Source of the DNA: Apostichopus japonicus
Lineage: Eukaryota; Echinodermata; Holothuroidea; Aspidochirotida; Stichopodidae
Direction of reading: 5' to 3'
NCBI RefSeq assembly: GCF_037975245.1
Contig: NC_092564.1
Location: 14,100,484-14,164,483, forward strand
Length of the DNA stretch: 64,000 bases
The translations under genes and the position numbers were made by a program. Positions 40,296 to 53,084 of this stretch are shown piece after piece. Numbering within the stretch: the first letter of the stretch is position 1; every line of letters begins with the position of its first letter. Under the pieces are notes generated by a model. That model was not told the origin of the DNA and ran no database searches. It saw only the letters and a list, made by a program, of their open reading frames with translations.

Positions 40296-41597
40296 TTAGG
40301 GCCAGAAAAAGGAAGAAATATAAAGAGGGTGAAAAAGGTTGGGGAATGAAATCTCTCAGCTGCTGGAGTATTCTCAGGTGAATATTTAGTCTCAGTTTAT
40401 CCTGGCCATGGTGTGGAAGAATGCGGTATAGTGTGACCACTCTGCCTCTTTGGCAATAAATGCTAGGTATTACAGTAGGCCCCTGTATCTAATGATCCTG
40501 TTTCCAATGATGTTATGAATGGTGAGATGTGCCCGTCATGCACTGACATTTGTAGGGTTAAAGTTATTGATTACTTTTCCATACAGAAAAACTGGAATGA
40601 CTCAAGTTTGATCCCTTAGAGACTTGCAACGGTTCTTATCTGGCAGATCTTCCCAGGCGGGAGGCTCAAGACTACAGATTTCAAAGAGTTGATTGATACA
40701 TCAGGCTTTCAAAAACAGTATTTAATTGCTCAACGGACATTTCTTCAATAGTCAATTTGATTTGAACCCACACACTTCAAGTGTGACCCCTATCTTCACA
40801 AATGTACATGCTATCCTAGAATTGAAACTAGTAGATAAAGTAAGTAGATATGGTAAATTAGATAACAATGTCAAAGCAAAATGTGGGGAGACAGGTACAC
40901 AAGAAGATGTGTAAATATCATTTCCATCCAATTAATGAAGGTTTTCATATATCAAATCAAATGATCATGAGAATGCCCTACTCTGAGTGAAGAGTGGCTT
41001 ATATAAGTAAGGATAAAATTTTGTGACTAGCATACTATATTAAAATGTTTTTACAATAAAAAACATATTTACAAATCACTCAAAATTGAATTTGATATTT
41101 TGTAGACAATTACAACATACTGCCATCAGTCCTGGTTGTATTTCTAAGACTTTAATTTTTGAGAAAAGACCCTTTAAACGAACAATGGTAACCAAGTCAA
41201 GTGACTGGACTATAAAGTCAAACATATGCAGACCGTTAGGCGATCAGTTCCTCACTCGGATGAAACACAAAACTCAATGGGAAACATAAGACTTTTTATG
41301 GACTCAAAATGACAAGTTACAATACCTTAATACAAATTTTTGAAGGACAAATGGTGTTGGAATGTCGTCCAAGGGTGCTAAGAACATGTTTGGGTTGAGT
41401 GATTAGAATTTTTTAAAACAATGGATTGACATTAACTTATTTAGGCCTGCAAAACCGAGTCAACAACATCATCACCTCTGAAGGCTTAAAGAAGGATTCC
41501 AGACCTTTAGCATATTTTAAAGGTGAGTATCTCAAAAACCTCTATACCCATATTGAAACATTACTAGCACTACTTTCTTTTCCCCCTTTTTTTTCTT

Positions 41598-42416
41598 GAA
41601 CATATCAAGTCTAAAGTCTTATACCTATAAATAGTTACCCTTTAAAAGGGTTCATGGTGATAATGCAGTGGTTTGAGGAGGGCAATACAATAAATCTATT
41701 TAACATATCAAGACTTAAGTCTTATACCTATATAGTCACCCTTTAAAAGGGATCCATGGTGATAATGCAGTGGTTTGAGGAGGGCAATACAATAAATCTA
41801 TTTAACATATCAAGACTTAAGTCTTATACCTATATAGTCACCCTTTAAAAGGGATCCATGGTGATAATGCAGTGGTTTGAGGAGGGCAATACAATAAATC
41901 TATTTAACATATCAAGACTTAAGTCTTATACCTATATAGTCACCCTTTAAAAGGGATCCATGGTGATAATGCAGTGGTTTGAGGAGGGCAATACAATAAA
42001 TCTATTTAACATATCAAGACTTAAGTCTTATACCTATATAGTCACCCTTTAAAAGGGATCCATGGTGATAATGCAGTGGTTTGAGGAGGGCAATACAATA
42101 AATCTATTTAACATATCAAGACTTAAGTCTTATACCTATATAGTCACCCTTTAAAAGGGATCCATGGTGATAATGCAGTGGTTTGAGGAGGGCAATACAA
42201 TAAATCTATTTAACATATCAAGACTTAAGTCTTATACCTATATAGTCACCCTTTAAAAGGGATCCATGGTGATAATGCAGTGGTTTGAGAAGGGCAATAC
42301 AATAAATCTATTTAACATATCAAGACTTAAGTCTTATACCTATATAGTCACCCTTTAAAAGGGATCCATGGTGATAATGCAGTGGTCGTGACGAGGGCAA
42401 TACTATAAATCTATTT
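41598..42416. repeat. Minisatellite: eight tandem copies of a 102-bp unit
   Basis: Units begin at 41598, 41701, 41803, 41905, 42007, 42109, 42211 and 42313. The six inner units are virtually identical, with one A/G difference near 42290. The first unit (103 bp) and the last are visibly diverged, which is the usual pattern when unequal exchange homogenises the middle. Each inner unit contains a perfect 14-bp palindrome AAGACTTAAGTCTT, a CCCTTT-A-AAAGGG hairpin and the sequence GATCCATGGTGAT. The array lies in the 5.5-kb intron, midway between two kinase-homology exons. There is no sustained coding frame. Confidence 0.97.
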
Positions 42417-43903
42417 ATCTTGGATATAAGATTCACAAAGTCACAAAATGTAAATCAGAATGCAATATACTTGCTGAGGGAAGGTTGTTCTGCAATGAGC
42501 AAATACCATTTCATTCACCTTTGGTAACTGCACGTACGGGTCGCTTGAGGCCAAAGAACAATTAAAGAAAACACATTTAGCGAAAGAAACTGAAGCCCTG
42601 AGACACATTTTGACAAAATGAGGATGGCAGATGACAAAATTAAAGGATGGATTGTATTCCATGTAGAGAGTAATAGGAACTAATTAAAGGGAATCTAGGT
42701 GCACAGAGAAAGTCCACCTGGCAAGTTGTTACAGTAATTTGCATTTTTGGGAAACACAACACACATAGTACAAATTGACACACTAATCAAACGCACACAA
42801 ACTTTTTCTTTATGCCGCACAAAGATTTGGGAATTCTGCATATCAGCACATCTGAGATGACTTGGGGCAGATGAATTATTGCAAAAAGGATAAAGAGCGT
42901 GCAGTTGGCATAGAGGGATTATTATCACAAGTAGACTACACTAGTACTTTCATTAATGACTGACATTTTTTAACAAAATCCTCAGAAGATGGGGGGAAAA
43001 ATTTAAGAAAACTCTAAACATTTGTAAATGCACACCACGTAACACAAGAGCAAATATTGATTTTACTTTTGTTACTTTCAGCGGCAATTACAAGCATTAT
43101 ATTGTTTGCAAAAATCAATAAGAACATACAGATTGTGTAGTATAGTGTGTGAAATTAGTCAATAACACAGATATTGCGTGGCATGCAACTGCTTCTCAAT
43201 TAGTCGTTCATAAAAAAAATAACAAAATCATATCATTATGCAATTATAATCAGGAGTGCTGATGCTCACACAAGATTCTCACCAATACGAGGTGGTGGCT
43301 ATCTTGAAATGTCATGTTCAATTTGTTCATGTTACAGATAAACAACTAAAACCCTGACACATACACACGTTTGACTTTAGAACTAACACTGAGAAATATT
43401 TCTCGGACATACAAGAAGCAATTCAGAAAGAAATACCGTTTGGATGAATGAAACATGCATTTAGTTTCTGATACTTTGGAGAACACAGACAAAGTAACGA
43501 GGAAAACAGAGAAAGGACTTCCAAGTATTTGTAAAACATAATCAACAAAAATCTAGTTTTGTTACATGGTTACTAACATAATATGTTGTCATGATTAATA
43601 TTTGCAGATTGCAAGAATGAGGTCAAAGAGCACCAGCTGAGACACTTTTGTTGTAAAGTGTGCTTTCTTGTCTTGTCATGTCTCAAAGGATTTATACTGA
43701 CAGTATGAGATGTTCATTAATATCTTGCTTCTGAGGATAGAGCTTCTAGGAACTGTTCACAATGTCAGTATGAATGCTTTGATGCATGCTGCCAGAGGAC
43801 AGTATAGAGAGGTTTTATCATTTTTGCATCAGAGAATTGTCCCATATGGCTGCCAAAAATACCTGCATTGTTGCATATATTCATCACTGATTGATTGGAG
43901 GAT

Positions 43904-43919
43904 GGGGGGGGGGGGGGGG
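43904..43919. repeat. Homopolymer tract of 16 G
   Basis: Uninterrupted run of 16 G in otherwise AT-rich intron sequence. Confidence 0.9.
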
Positions 43920-44440
43920 TGACTTCAAAAGTTTTCCATCTTTCCCATCTGACTTTCAGTACAGCACCTTTACAAGAGGCCCTTATTGGCAGAAAAGATT
44001 TCTTTGATACATAAAACCAGTACCAGATCTCATATATTATGGCCAGCAGCTGAGATTCAATCACAAGATTTCATTGGGTATCAACCTTACTACCGTACCT
44101 CTCAGGATAAATCCTCAATTCGTTAAAATTATGAATTAATAAATCAAGAAAGAAAAATACGAATAAGGAACATCTCATGGGATTTGTCCTTGATATGATT
44201 TCATAGTTACCTGCACATAAATTCTACCTATATTTTGTGCCTTTTTTTTGGCCGACAGGGCATCTTCATTTTTCAGGTGGATCTTGCAGTAGGGATTGAG
44301 ATCATGTTTGCAGCAATCATACAGTATTACTTCACAGCAACTTTAAAGTAATATGTGTATCCAAATGCAGGATGAAAAGCTACAATACCTTTTTCGAACT
44401 CTGGATCTGCACTGGTTATCATAAAACTTACTGGCTTAGA

Positions 44441-44792
44441 TATTTACGAGTGACGAGCTTACCTGTCTCCTCACAACCTTTGCACCTCATTCTACCGTGT
44501 CTAGTATGCCCTGGTAATCTTTTAACACTGTGCACCCTCAACGACCGGCTCCTCCGGTCGTTGCCCTTCCTTCTCAATCCAATGTATCCAGGCAATTTCG
44601 GGAAGATTGACTATCCATTACGAAAACGCGTGTGTAGACACTTTGGATGGTAGAATGAGAAGAAAGGGCAATGACCGGAGGAGCCGGTCGTCGAGGGTGC
44701 ACAGTGTTAAAAGATTACCAGGGCATACTAGACACGGTAGAATGAGGTGCTAAGGTCGTGAGGAGACAGGTAAGCGAGGAACGAAGTAAATA
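44441..44792. repeat. Large inverted repeat (foldback or MITE-like), arms about 140 bp, spacer about 60 bp
   Basis: The left arm (44441 to about 44582) is the reverse complement of the right arm (about 44644 to 44792). They share a perfectly matched 58-bp core (44482-44539 with 44693-44750) and only a handful of mismatches elsewhere, mostly at the outer ends. Each arm also holds its own small hairpin, CGACCGG-CTCCT-CCGGTCG at 44542-44560 with a near-match at 44672-44690. No transposase frame and no clear target-site duplication were seen. It could be a non-autonomous DNA transposon or a foldback element. In the pre-mRNA it would form a long double-stranded hairpin about 215 bases downstream of the VAIKK exon. 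Confidence 0.93.
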
Positions 44793-45006
44793 AATATGAA
44801 CCTCCTTCCCATATTGAACAACTGCTTGCATGCATTCAAAATGAATTGCATTTTTTCTATTTCTTTTAGAAAGCTGTGAGCATGGGCTGCCACTTTCATG
44901 CCAAAGAGAAGTCTAAGCATGTCCTAAGCATACTTGATTTATAGCTTGAAATCTCGTGTGGACTGAATCTGGTTGAACAACGACTTACGCAAATGAAATA
45001 ACTTAC

Positions 45007-45084
45007 CACTTTCATCTCCATTAGGACTTGTCTTGTTAAATCAATCCGATCTCTCTCCAACTTTTTGATCGCGACAACATTACC
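45007..45084 (-). CDS. NPR-like: Exon of the kinase-homology domain with the VAIKK motif
   Basis: This 78-nt exon has a TTTTCTCTTCTCAG acceptor and a GTG|GTAAGT donor. It is phase 0 at both ends and encodes 26 residues: GNVVAIKKLERDRIDLTRQV, then LMEMKV. The lysine of VAIKK corresponds to the beta-3 lysine that binds ATP phosphate in true kinases. In receptor cyclases this region helps ATP act allosterically without phosphotransfer. The RIDLTRQVLMEMK helix matches the NPR family's RIELTR(K/Q)VL.E(L/M)K. The exon is a whole number of codons, so its loss would keep the frame but remove the VAIKK strand and the helix after it. A large inverted repeat ends about 215 bp beyond its donor. Confidence 0.95.
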
Positions 45085-46828
45085 CTGAGAAGAGAAAAGA
45101 AAATCACGATCAGAAACAGACACAGGATAACATGAAGGCCCAAAACAGGTTGGCCGCAGTTTAATGGCATGATTATTCAAAATAATAATTCAAAACCTGT
45201 TCCATAAAGACATCTTCATCTGTTCAATAACCATAGCGATAGTTTAGTCAAATTCATAGAATGCATGTTATATTACATCTGTGAAATTGAAAAAAAGATG
45301 AAATGATCTTTACAAAACCACTTTCTAAAGGGGCAAAAAAATTGCATTCATCACTTCATGGTATTAAAATTTAGGCATGACTATTTTATTCATTGTATGT
45401 TGCCATGGAAGCTTGTGAATACAAAGATTTTCACAAAATATGAAATGTCATGCATTTATATTACTCTAGGTATGAAAAAAAAAATTAAAATGAGTTGCTG
45501 CTTAAAACTGTGTATTAAATTTTTAAATATATAAATGTGAAATTTCAGGAAATATGGTGTCACTATTGATTCCATTTTGAATGTTGGTGGACTCTACAAA
45601 TCTCCTAAGTGCCCCAGCTACATGGCATAATAATATCTCTATGAAACTAAAAAACAAGTCACACACACACAAACACGCAAACACACAAAAACAGAATAGT
45701 CTGTCGAAACAAGTGAAACCTTAGAATAAAATACAAGCTACTGTGATAGAAATATGTTTTGTCAAATAAAACTTTGACAAGTTGCTACTGTGTCTGATGT
45801 CAAAATTATGATTGATACTTTGTTTATTAAATAAAGTCATAGTACATGAATTATACATGAGAACTGAATTCTTAGTTTATGTGAGTTAGATGGAGGAAGT
45901 TGGATACAACTTCTTCTTTTTATCACTGTCAACAAATCTGATGTGGATTCTTTGAATAATGGAGTGGTTAATGTGCGTCCTTTCTTCTCCATTGGACGGA
46001 GGCAGGAATGAAATTAAATTAATATCCAATTTACATTTCAGAGCATTAGCTATAGATGTAGGTCACTGAAAGACTCTCAGAAGTAACTTTCAATCAAGAA
46101 TCGAGAAATATAACATCAATGATGTTCTCAAGATATATATGTAGTCCCTTATTTGTCTTTTCATGCTACTTATACTAATACATAAAGTTAAAGACTACAT
46201 GAACTGCTGGAAGTTCCAGAAACTTTGAAATTGTAACTGCTTGATTTGGAAAAAAAAAATTTTAAGTATCCAATTATGGTATCAAAACCTTGGAAAACTG
46301 ATTAAATTCATAGTTCTAATTAATCAAAAAAGATAGAAGCTTCTGATATCCTACTTTTCGCAAATATTAATCAAGTTTTAAAGTACACATTATGAAGTCC
46401 TGAACATGAACTTTTTACCATTTGATTCAAAATCGCAAGGCAGTGTAACAAGAAGACTCATATACATCATGCCAAGTATATACCCGTACATCCACGAATT
46501 ACATGGTAAGAGTCCTAGTGTATACCAAGGGAAGTCTTCACACAACGGGAGAGTTTAATCAATGATTTTCTTAGGCATCTGTTGACATCCCATGACCTAT
46601 GACCTACCAACCAAAATAACAAGGATATTGTTATCAAAACTAGTGAGTATTAGGCCAACAATCAGAAATACACACTGTCATTGTTATTATATTCATGTAG
46701 TGTCCAACAAGGAATGAGAAGGGTTTGTTGTAGGGAAACTCAGATTGGATTCATACTTTTGTGTACGTTACAATATTACCAAATGTTTAGAGTCACACTG
46801 CAGAGGCATGAAAACTTGTATACTGTAC
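45085..46828 (-). other. Intron between the QQIFTVTGYYK and VAIKK exons (1.7 kb, phase 0)
   Basis: This is AT-rich intronic sequence with an interrupted CA-type repeat at about 45661-45690 and A-tracts. Nothing else was recognised. Confidence 0.75.
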
Positions 46829-46894
46829 CTTGTAGTATCCAGTTACAGTGAATATCTGTTGATTATGTCCACAAATGCTTTGGCCAGAGTCATT
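46829..46894 (-). CDS. NPR-like: Exon of the kinase-homology domain (linker and first beta strand, QQIFTVTGYYK)
   Basis: This 66-nt exon has a TTTTCTTGAACAG acceptor and an AAG|GTACAG donor. It is phase 0 at both ends and encodes 22 residues: NDSGQSICGHN, then QQIFTVTGYYK. The second half matches the NPR-family stretch (Q-hydrophobic-F-aromatic...YYKG) immediately before the VA(I/V)K motif, and the next exon supplies the G of YYKG. The first half is the poorly conserved Ser/Asn/Gly-rich linker that bears regulatory phosphorylation sites in mammalian receptors. The donor is weaker than the others in this gene (GTACAG rather than GTAAGT). Coding frame, position and junctions all agree, so the exon is secure. 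Confidence 0.88.
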
Positions 46895-47159
46895 CTGTTC
46901 AAGAAAAGTGGAATATGTTAAATTTAAACAAGAGGTAATGAAAATAACTGGACAATGAAATTTATATCTTAAAGTTTTGTTCATGACCAGAACAAAGACC
47001 TTTGATCTGTATTACAGTTATCAATGGCCTTAAATAGTTGCAATGATATTTAAACAGAATAAACAGAAAGAGAAAAGTAATGTAACAAGTACATTGCTAT
47101 GAATTGAATGTGACGAACAATCTTAAAATAACATTCCTGTCAAAGATTATTGATGAGAT

Positions 47160-48140
47160 GTTCTTATTACTAGGATATTGCAACCCTTTACCAACCCTAT
47201 CAATCATAAAACACTGATATACAAGTTGTTTCAGTTCTACACTAAAGACCTTCTACCATCTACTGAAGATAACTGTAATGTTCAGTACAAACACAATATG
47301 CAGAAGTTCTTCAAGCAGCAATAAAGTAGTTTAGCTTTATGAGGTGATGAGTTTGAAAATTATATAAAAGGACAAAAATCCTTCTGTCTTGATTGTTATA
47401 CCAAATCAGCCTTGGCTAAGAATATTTTTGGTGGGCCTCGGCTAGGTGTTGATAACCCTGAATATTCCTTTGACATTCAGTGATTATAAATCATTGCATG
47501 TAACATTTCAAAGCTTCACCTCATTTCTAATTGCGTGTCTTCTACTCAGTTTGATTAATGAATTGTGCTATGTAATAATTTTGTCAAAATTGAAAATTAT
47601 GTAATACTTTTGTCATAATAGCAAAATGCTCAGTGTCCGGTAGGTTAATTGATTCAAAATACTGTGTTATTCATATTCATCCAGTCTCTGGGTGTGATGT
47701 TTTTATAGTCATCTCTGTTGAATAAACAATATGATCTTATCTTTTATGCCTGCAACAGTTTGTGGACTGCTGTATTTAAATGTACATTTACCTGTAACCG
47801 GGCCAAGTTGTGAACTTTCAAAGAAACCCAGAACAAAAGTAGAACAGTGTCAAAGTTTAAATAAACTTGGACTCAAAACAACTTCAGTTGTGAATTCAAG
47901 CATTGAAACATTGAAAAGTATCCCAGAAACCAACATAAAAGCATTCTGCAGTGCATTGCTAAAGTGTTTGGATTGATACCAAATAAAATCTTTCTATAAA
48001 CTGAAGAAAAACAAAAACAACTTTCTGACATGCTGTGATTGGACTTTGGAAGTTTTCAAAGTCCAGCTGATGTTAAATCAGATATTACTGATGAGGATGA
48101 TTCAGTGACAGTATTAAGAATCTATTAACAGAACAGATGT
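47160..48140 (+). pseudogene. Decayed coding-like remnant, unknown family
   Basis: Several consecutive protein-like stretches occur on the plus strand with stops and frame changes between them. Around 47165-47320 one frame reads VLITRILQPFTNPINHKTLI, then KLFQFYTKDLLPSTEDN. The same frame after two stops (about 47345-47482) reads EFENYIKGQKSFCLDCYTKS, then NIFGGPRLGVDNPEYSFDIQ. From 47731 to 47976 an 81-codon frame contains GPSCELSKKPRTKVEQCQSL and ETLKSIPETNIKAFCSALLK. A further frame near 48050-48127 reads FGSFQSPADVKSDITDEDDS. Composition and continuity look like an old protein-coding sequence, probably from a mobile element, broken by many mutations. I do not recognise the family. It is antisense to the receptor gene inside an intron. 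Confidence 0.4.
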
Positions 48141-48646
48141 CCGCTTCTCACATGAATTAAAACGGACCAATCTTCCACACAGAGCATAATAGACTATTTA
48201 ATGTAGGTCACTTGACAGGTCACAGTACCTCAGCAATATCATATTTTGTGTACCTCATCTCAAAAAGCCACCTCAGTTGGTACAAAAAGAGAACTCGGTT
48301 ACCTCAAGTATAATCCCTTGTTGATTATCTCAACAAGCAACTTAAGTAACCCTACTAGATCAAAAGCAAGGTTAATTCTCTTCCCAACAGTCTTAATTTT
48401 ACACATCAAAGGTTAGCAGTAACTTTTGGCCCCAAATTTTAATATGCTAAAAATTGCTAGAAGATTTGTGTGGTTTCTAATCTGCCAAATTATTCCCAAA
48501 CATAAAAACATGTCTCTCAGTGTTGGAAATTGAATTGAGGGAAACTGAGGGTGACAGTAAAATGTTTCTTGAGGATTGAAAATGAGTGATCATTATTTCA
48601 CTTCTACTGCATTGCAGGGTTTTGTTCTTTTTGGTGGTGAGATTCT

Positions 48647-48662
48647 GGGGGGGGGGGGGGGG
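48647..48662. repeat. Homopolymer tract of 16 G
   Basis: Uninterrupted run of 16 G in intron sequence. Confidence 0.9.
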
Positions 48663-51600
48663 AGTAATAGCTAAGAGTATATCCTTCTAGAAGAGATCAT
48701 GGTTCAAATAGTCAAGTCAGTGGGCTGCCATTGTTGCAATATGCTATGTCATAAGTCCACTACATGGAACAGTTCTACATCCCTTTGTTTTTCTCTTCCT
48801 CATTTCAATAAGAACATAGACCATACTGTGTTACTGATGAATACAATGTCAATATGAAAGATCATATTTCAATATTTCAGAATCAGCACTGGCAAACCCA
48901 TTAAAAGTAACAAATGAACAATGCAGTAGATAAAAACAAAACAATTAAAACACAAGTGGCTTGATGACGTAATATTCAGACATATTTAAGTCTTGAATCT
49001 TGTCATTATGACGATGACATCTTCCATATAGAATAAAGATTTTTCTCATCACAAAGGGCTTTAAAATATAGGCGATGATGACTGTTGCATTAATTGCCTT
49101 TCCGAAAATATCTTTCATACATATGGATTTATTTTACAACCTAAGGCTGATAATGTAGAAATAACTAATGAAAACTGAAAATAGTTAATGAACCTCAACA
49201 AAACAAACCAGCAATTTAACATAAAGATGAATACTACAAATCTAAAAATACTAAATTATGTCCAGTTGTTATGTTTAGACTGATCTGCAGCCATCTACAT
49301 AGCAATTTCTATTTCAATGTTGAATGCTGCTAACTTCTTGGCTATCCAGTGTCCATTGTGCTTATTCAGTACTTTCAAGTTCCTCTGGTTATTGGGAGAG
49401 GCTGTTTATCAGTTTTAATTACATCTCCTATCTTGATGGGCAATTTATTAATAATTGAAACATTTTTTTATTTATCAACTGCCATGTTACTGACTTTGCA
49501 TTTTGATTTATTTTTGCTGCATTTAACAACTGTACAATAATGGATGATGAGAACTATTCACAATCTCATCTTCCTGTTTACAACCCTGACAGCTGCTAAC
49601 TTAAACCTAATGCTAGGATACAGGTTAGCAAAACTTATAACCAGAGATGTCATTTGGATGTTTGCATATGTATGCTCATTGTAAAATGTCTCCCTTACAG
49701 GATCATATATTGTAATGAAGTGATACTTGTTCTAAAAAGGCTGGACAGCTTCAACTTTACATTTTGCTGGTTCTCTGCAATACAGTATGACCAAACTCAG
49801 GGGCCTTATCATCCTCCAGCAATGTACTTAAAAGTCTGTTAAAGCCTGCTAGGCATTATCATCAAATGAACTTAGGTTAGCCTATCCAATGTAAGGTGAC
49901 CTAGTCAAGTTAGGATATATGCACAAAAGTACCCACCGGATGTTACTACATTGTTGCTTCTACACTTTCCTACGCTCAAGAACCCAAGGGCCTAGGTCTA
50001 TGTCATAATATAAGACTAGCGTGAATTGGTGGATGGAAATCACTGAAGTTGGTATAAATGTGGGCAACTTAAGTTAAACTGCAATTGTCTCGATCACCGG
50101 TGACCAAGCAATCGTCCATGTTAAAGAATTGCACAACTCTCCGTCAACAGTAAATATGATGTGGCATAATACTACGTTCATGTCGGATTCGGTGTTAATC
50201 GCAAGGTCAGCAAGGACATGTGTATTTCTTTCCCATTATCTGTCTGAGATGTGAACCAAAAGCGATCGAAAATTCGCGTATCTAGTACTCGTTGAAACCC
50301 ACACTGCTACTGATGTTGTGTTGACAGACGTGTTGATTAGTATATAAATAGGGAATTTACATCCAGGGTAGTGTAACTTTGTCATGTTACATCTGCAGTT
50401 GGTACATGCGACCTTGATATTGTTAATACAGTATGTATACATAATTGGATGTGACGTCATGCATGCACGCAACAACGGTTAGTCAATCACGATATAACGA
50501 TCACCTGACCGATGTACCTTTCGATGTCTGAGGAACTGGTACATAGGAGCACAATATATTTCGATACTAATGCATGGGCGTGTCGGATTAAGGTGGTGGC
50601 CGGAGAGGTGAAGGAGGGGAAGGGGTACTCTGAGGGAGCAGAGCACAAATTGTCTCAAAACTTTTCGACAAAACGAATCCACTTTTTCTCATAACAATCA
50701 CACAATATGTTCTATTTGGATTGACATCATGGCGCGGTATTTATTTTAGCAGTTCTCTAATTAACATGAGTATACGCGAGATTAAAAAAAAAAAAATACA
50801 CTACTTTAATTCCCTCATCTTAATAATTATATGCACCCGGGACAGTAAACTAGATTAGAACCCTTTATTTCGGGAAACATATCTATATATAGCAGTAGGC
50901 TATATATAGCAGTATGCTATATATAGTTATGTATAGTTATACTCTCATCCGATGATAAATAGACTATTACGTCTCACACACATTACGATATGTAATCTCT
51001 GTCTATAATTCCAAATGATTTAGCAGATTAGACCAATAATAAACAGTGAAAACAACACCTTCAATGCTAATAAATTGGTAAATTACAGGTAAAGAAAGAC
51101 GTAGAAATATTTCGTATTGTTTGGTATCGTACGAATCTCTTCCCATGGAATGCCAATTAGACAGCATGTTGGATACACAGGCCTATCTCTATATCAGTAT
51201 GTGTCGGACAGAATTTCTATTGAAGTAAGTATCAGTTAATAGCCGACACTTCTGATCGGCAGTCTATCATGTAAAGGTAGGCTATAGGTCTACACCATGC
51301 TTCCTAGTGCTCAAAAACATGTTAATCAGCAAACGGTAGACAGAGCTGCATTCTCACTTTCTTATCAGCAGATGCTGGGTTAATGGATTGTTGGAGCATG
51401 CTTCCAAATGCTGGCCATGTTAGCCTTTGTTACAATATCGGTCTGCATGTTAATAGCTCAGTCACATGACCTAAGTAGGTTAAGTAACTGTTGTTGTTAA
51501 CCGTATACATGCTTCCCGAGGCATGGAAGTATTACACTACATTAGAGCAACCTTCCATCTGTTCCTGATGAGAGCTCAAATGTAGCCTTCGTTTTATGTT

Positions 51601-53070
51601 TTCCAACATAGCATTGGCCTATATGTAAAATTATCGTCCTACATCCATCGATATCAAATTCATTATGTCATTATGACCATACCATCGATTTTCCAGCAAT
51701 TAGTGTAATGGTGACCTACGAGCTGTACCATTGTCTCCCGTCACAAGGGGTTGAGCCCATAGCCGGAAATGATTAATTTGACCCTACCCTATATGGTCGA
51801 ATCCCATATTCCACCGATATTACGTAACATAGCACACACACACACACACACAAAAAGATAGGTCCATATCATTTTTCATATTCAACCCTATTCCTGATAT
51901 TTGAAAATGAATATAATATACGGTCAGCTTGTATGGGTACAGACCTCCCACACACGTCCGAATCAGACTTGACGTTTATGTGAAGAGGAAAACTAAACGA
52001 GAATCCAGCGTTTTATTCAATAGGTAGCCTAGGCTATAAGTGAAGTATTCGGGATCCGTGTAAGACGGACACCCGGTTCCACTAACCAGGTTACAACTCC
52101 ACATGCACTGACCAGTTATCTACGTACACAGAAATACGAGGATAAGGTGCCTGTCAACTTGTTTGTCAGTTTTTTTTTTTATGGAATCTCATGCAGTGTC
52201 ATGGTTTATGTATATAAGTATCTAAACTAACGGAAGGCCGAATGTTGCTAGCAATGAGTTCTGTTGCCATTGATCCGACAAGATTATACGTGGACATCCA
52301 TCTTTATTGTAAATTCAATATGGGGCAGACCATTAAGATTATTCGCTGCAGATATCTATATGTAGATTTTTATGTACAGACACGTTCTGTTTATTGATTT
52401 CGGAAAGAAAATGGACGAATAAATGGGGGAAGAGTCACGCCAGAATTGACGTTCTCTATATAAGACTATTTACAAGTTAAATTGAGAATTCAGGATTCGA
52501 CCGATGCAAACTCACATATCCTCAAATGGTTAGGATATTTGTTTTTCGGATATAGCCAACATTTGAATGCCGAAGACGTTATTGAAAACTGAACTATATG
52601 AAGCAATCCCTAAGCGTGGCTATAAACGTGAGAATATTTTTATACCAAGATTTCAAAGAGAGATATAGAAATCAAATTATCAACTCTTAAGTATCGTCAA
52701 CGGGACTGAAGCTAAATCAATATTTCCACGTCAAATTTTATTTTATTTTTTCCTGTTGTATCGTGAATGGATACATGTATTATGTTCCCCTCTCCAAAGG
52801 TTTGATTCAATCTGTCTTGACAACGAACTACGGATCTTCGTTTAACAAGGCGCATGAAAGCTACTTCATTTAAGGCAGAATAGTCTGTTTCTAAAACAGT
52901 CTAAGCCCTCTTCAACTTTTCTCTGTAAACTGATCCTCAAACTTTTCACACTTTTCTCCGTTCCTTTCGCTGTTCGTCAATTTCCATAATGTAATGGTCA
53001 TCGTGTTACCTATTGCTCTAAGCTGTATAGGAAGACCCGGAGTGCAGATGCATAAGAGACATGAAATGGA

Positions 53071-53084
53071 CCCCCCCCCCCCCC
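53071..53084. repeat. Homopolymer tract of 14 C
   Basis: Uninterrupted run of 14 C followed by ATCCCC. Confidence 0.9.

Larger units (their letters stand above)
39498..45006 (-). other. Intron between the VAIKK and ILTEYCP exons (5.5 kb, phase 0)
   Basis: It contains a C-rich patch at about 39811-39840, a 19-G tract at 40277-40295, the 102-bp minisatellite at 41598-42416, a 16-G tract at 43904-43919 and the large inverted repeat at 44441-44792. No exon was recognised in the rest. Confidence 0.75.

Noticed and set aside
51790-51810. GGTCGAATCCC resembling a tRNA B box
   Set aside because: There is no matching A box or cloverleaf at the right distance.
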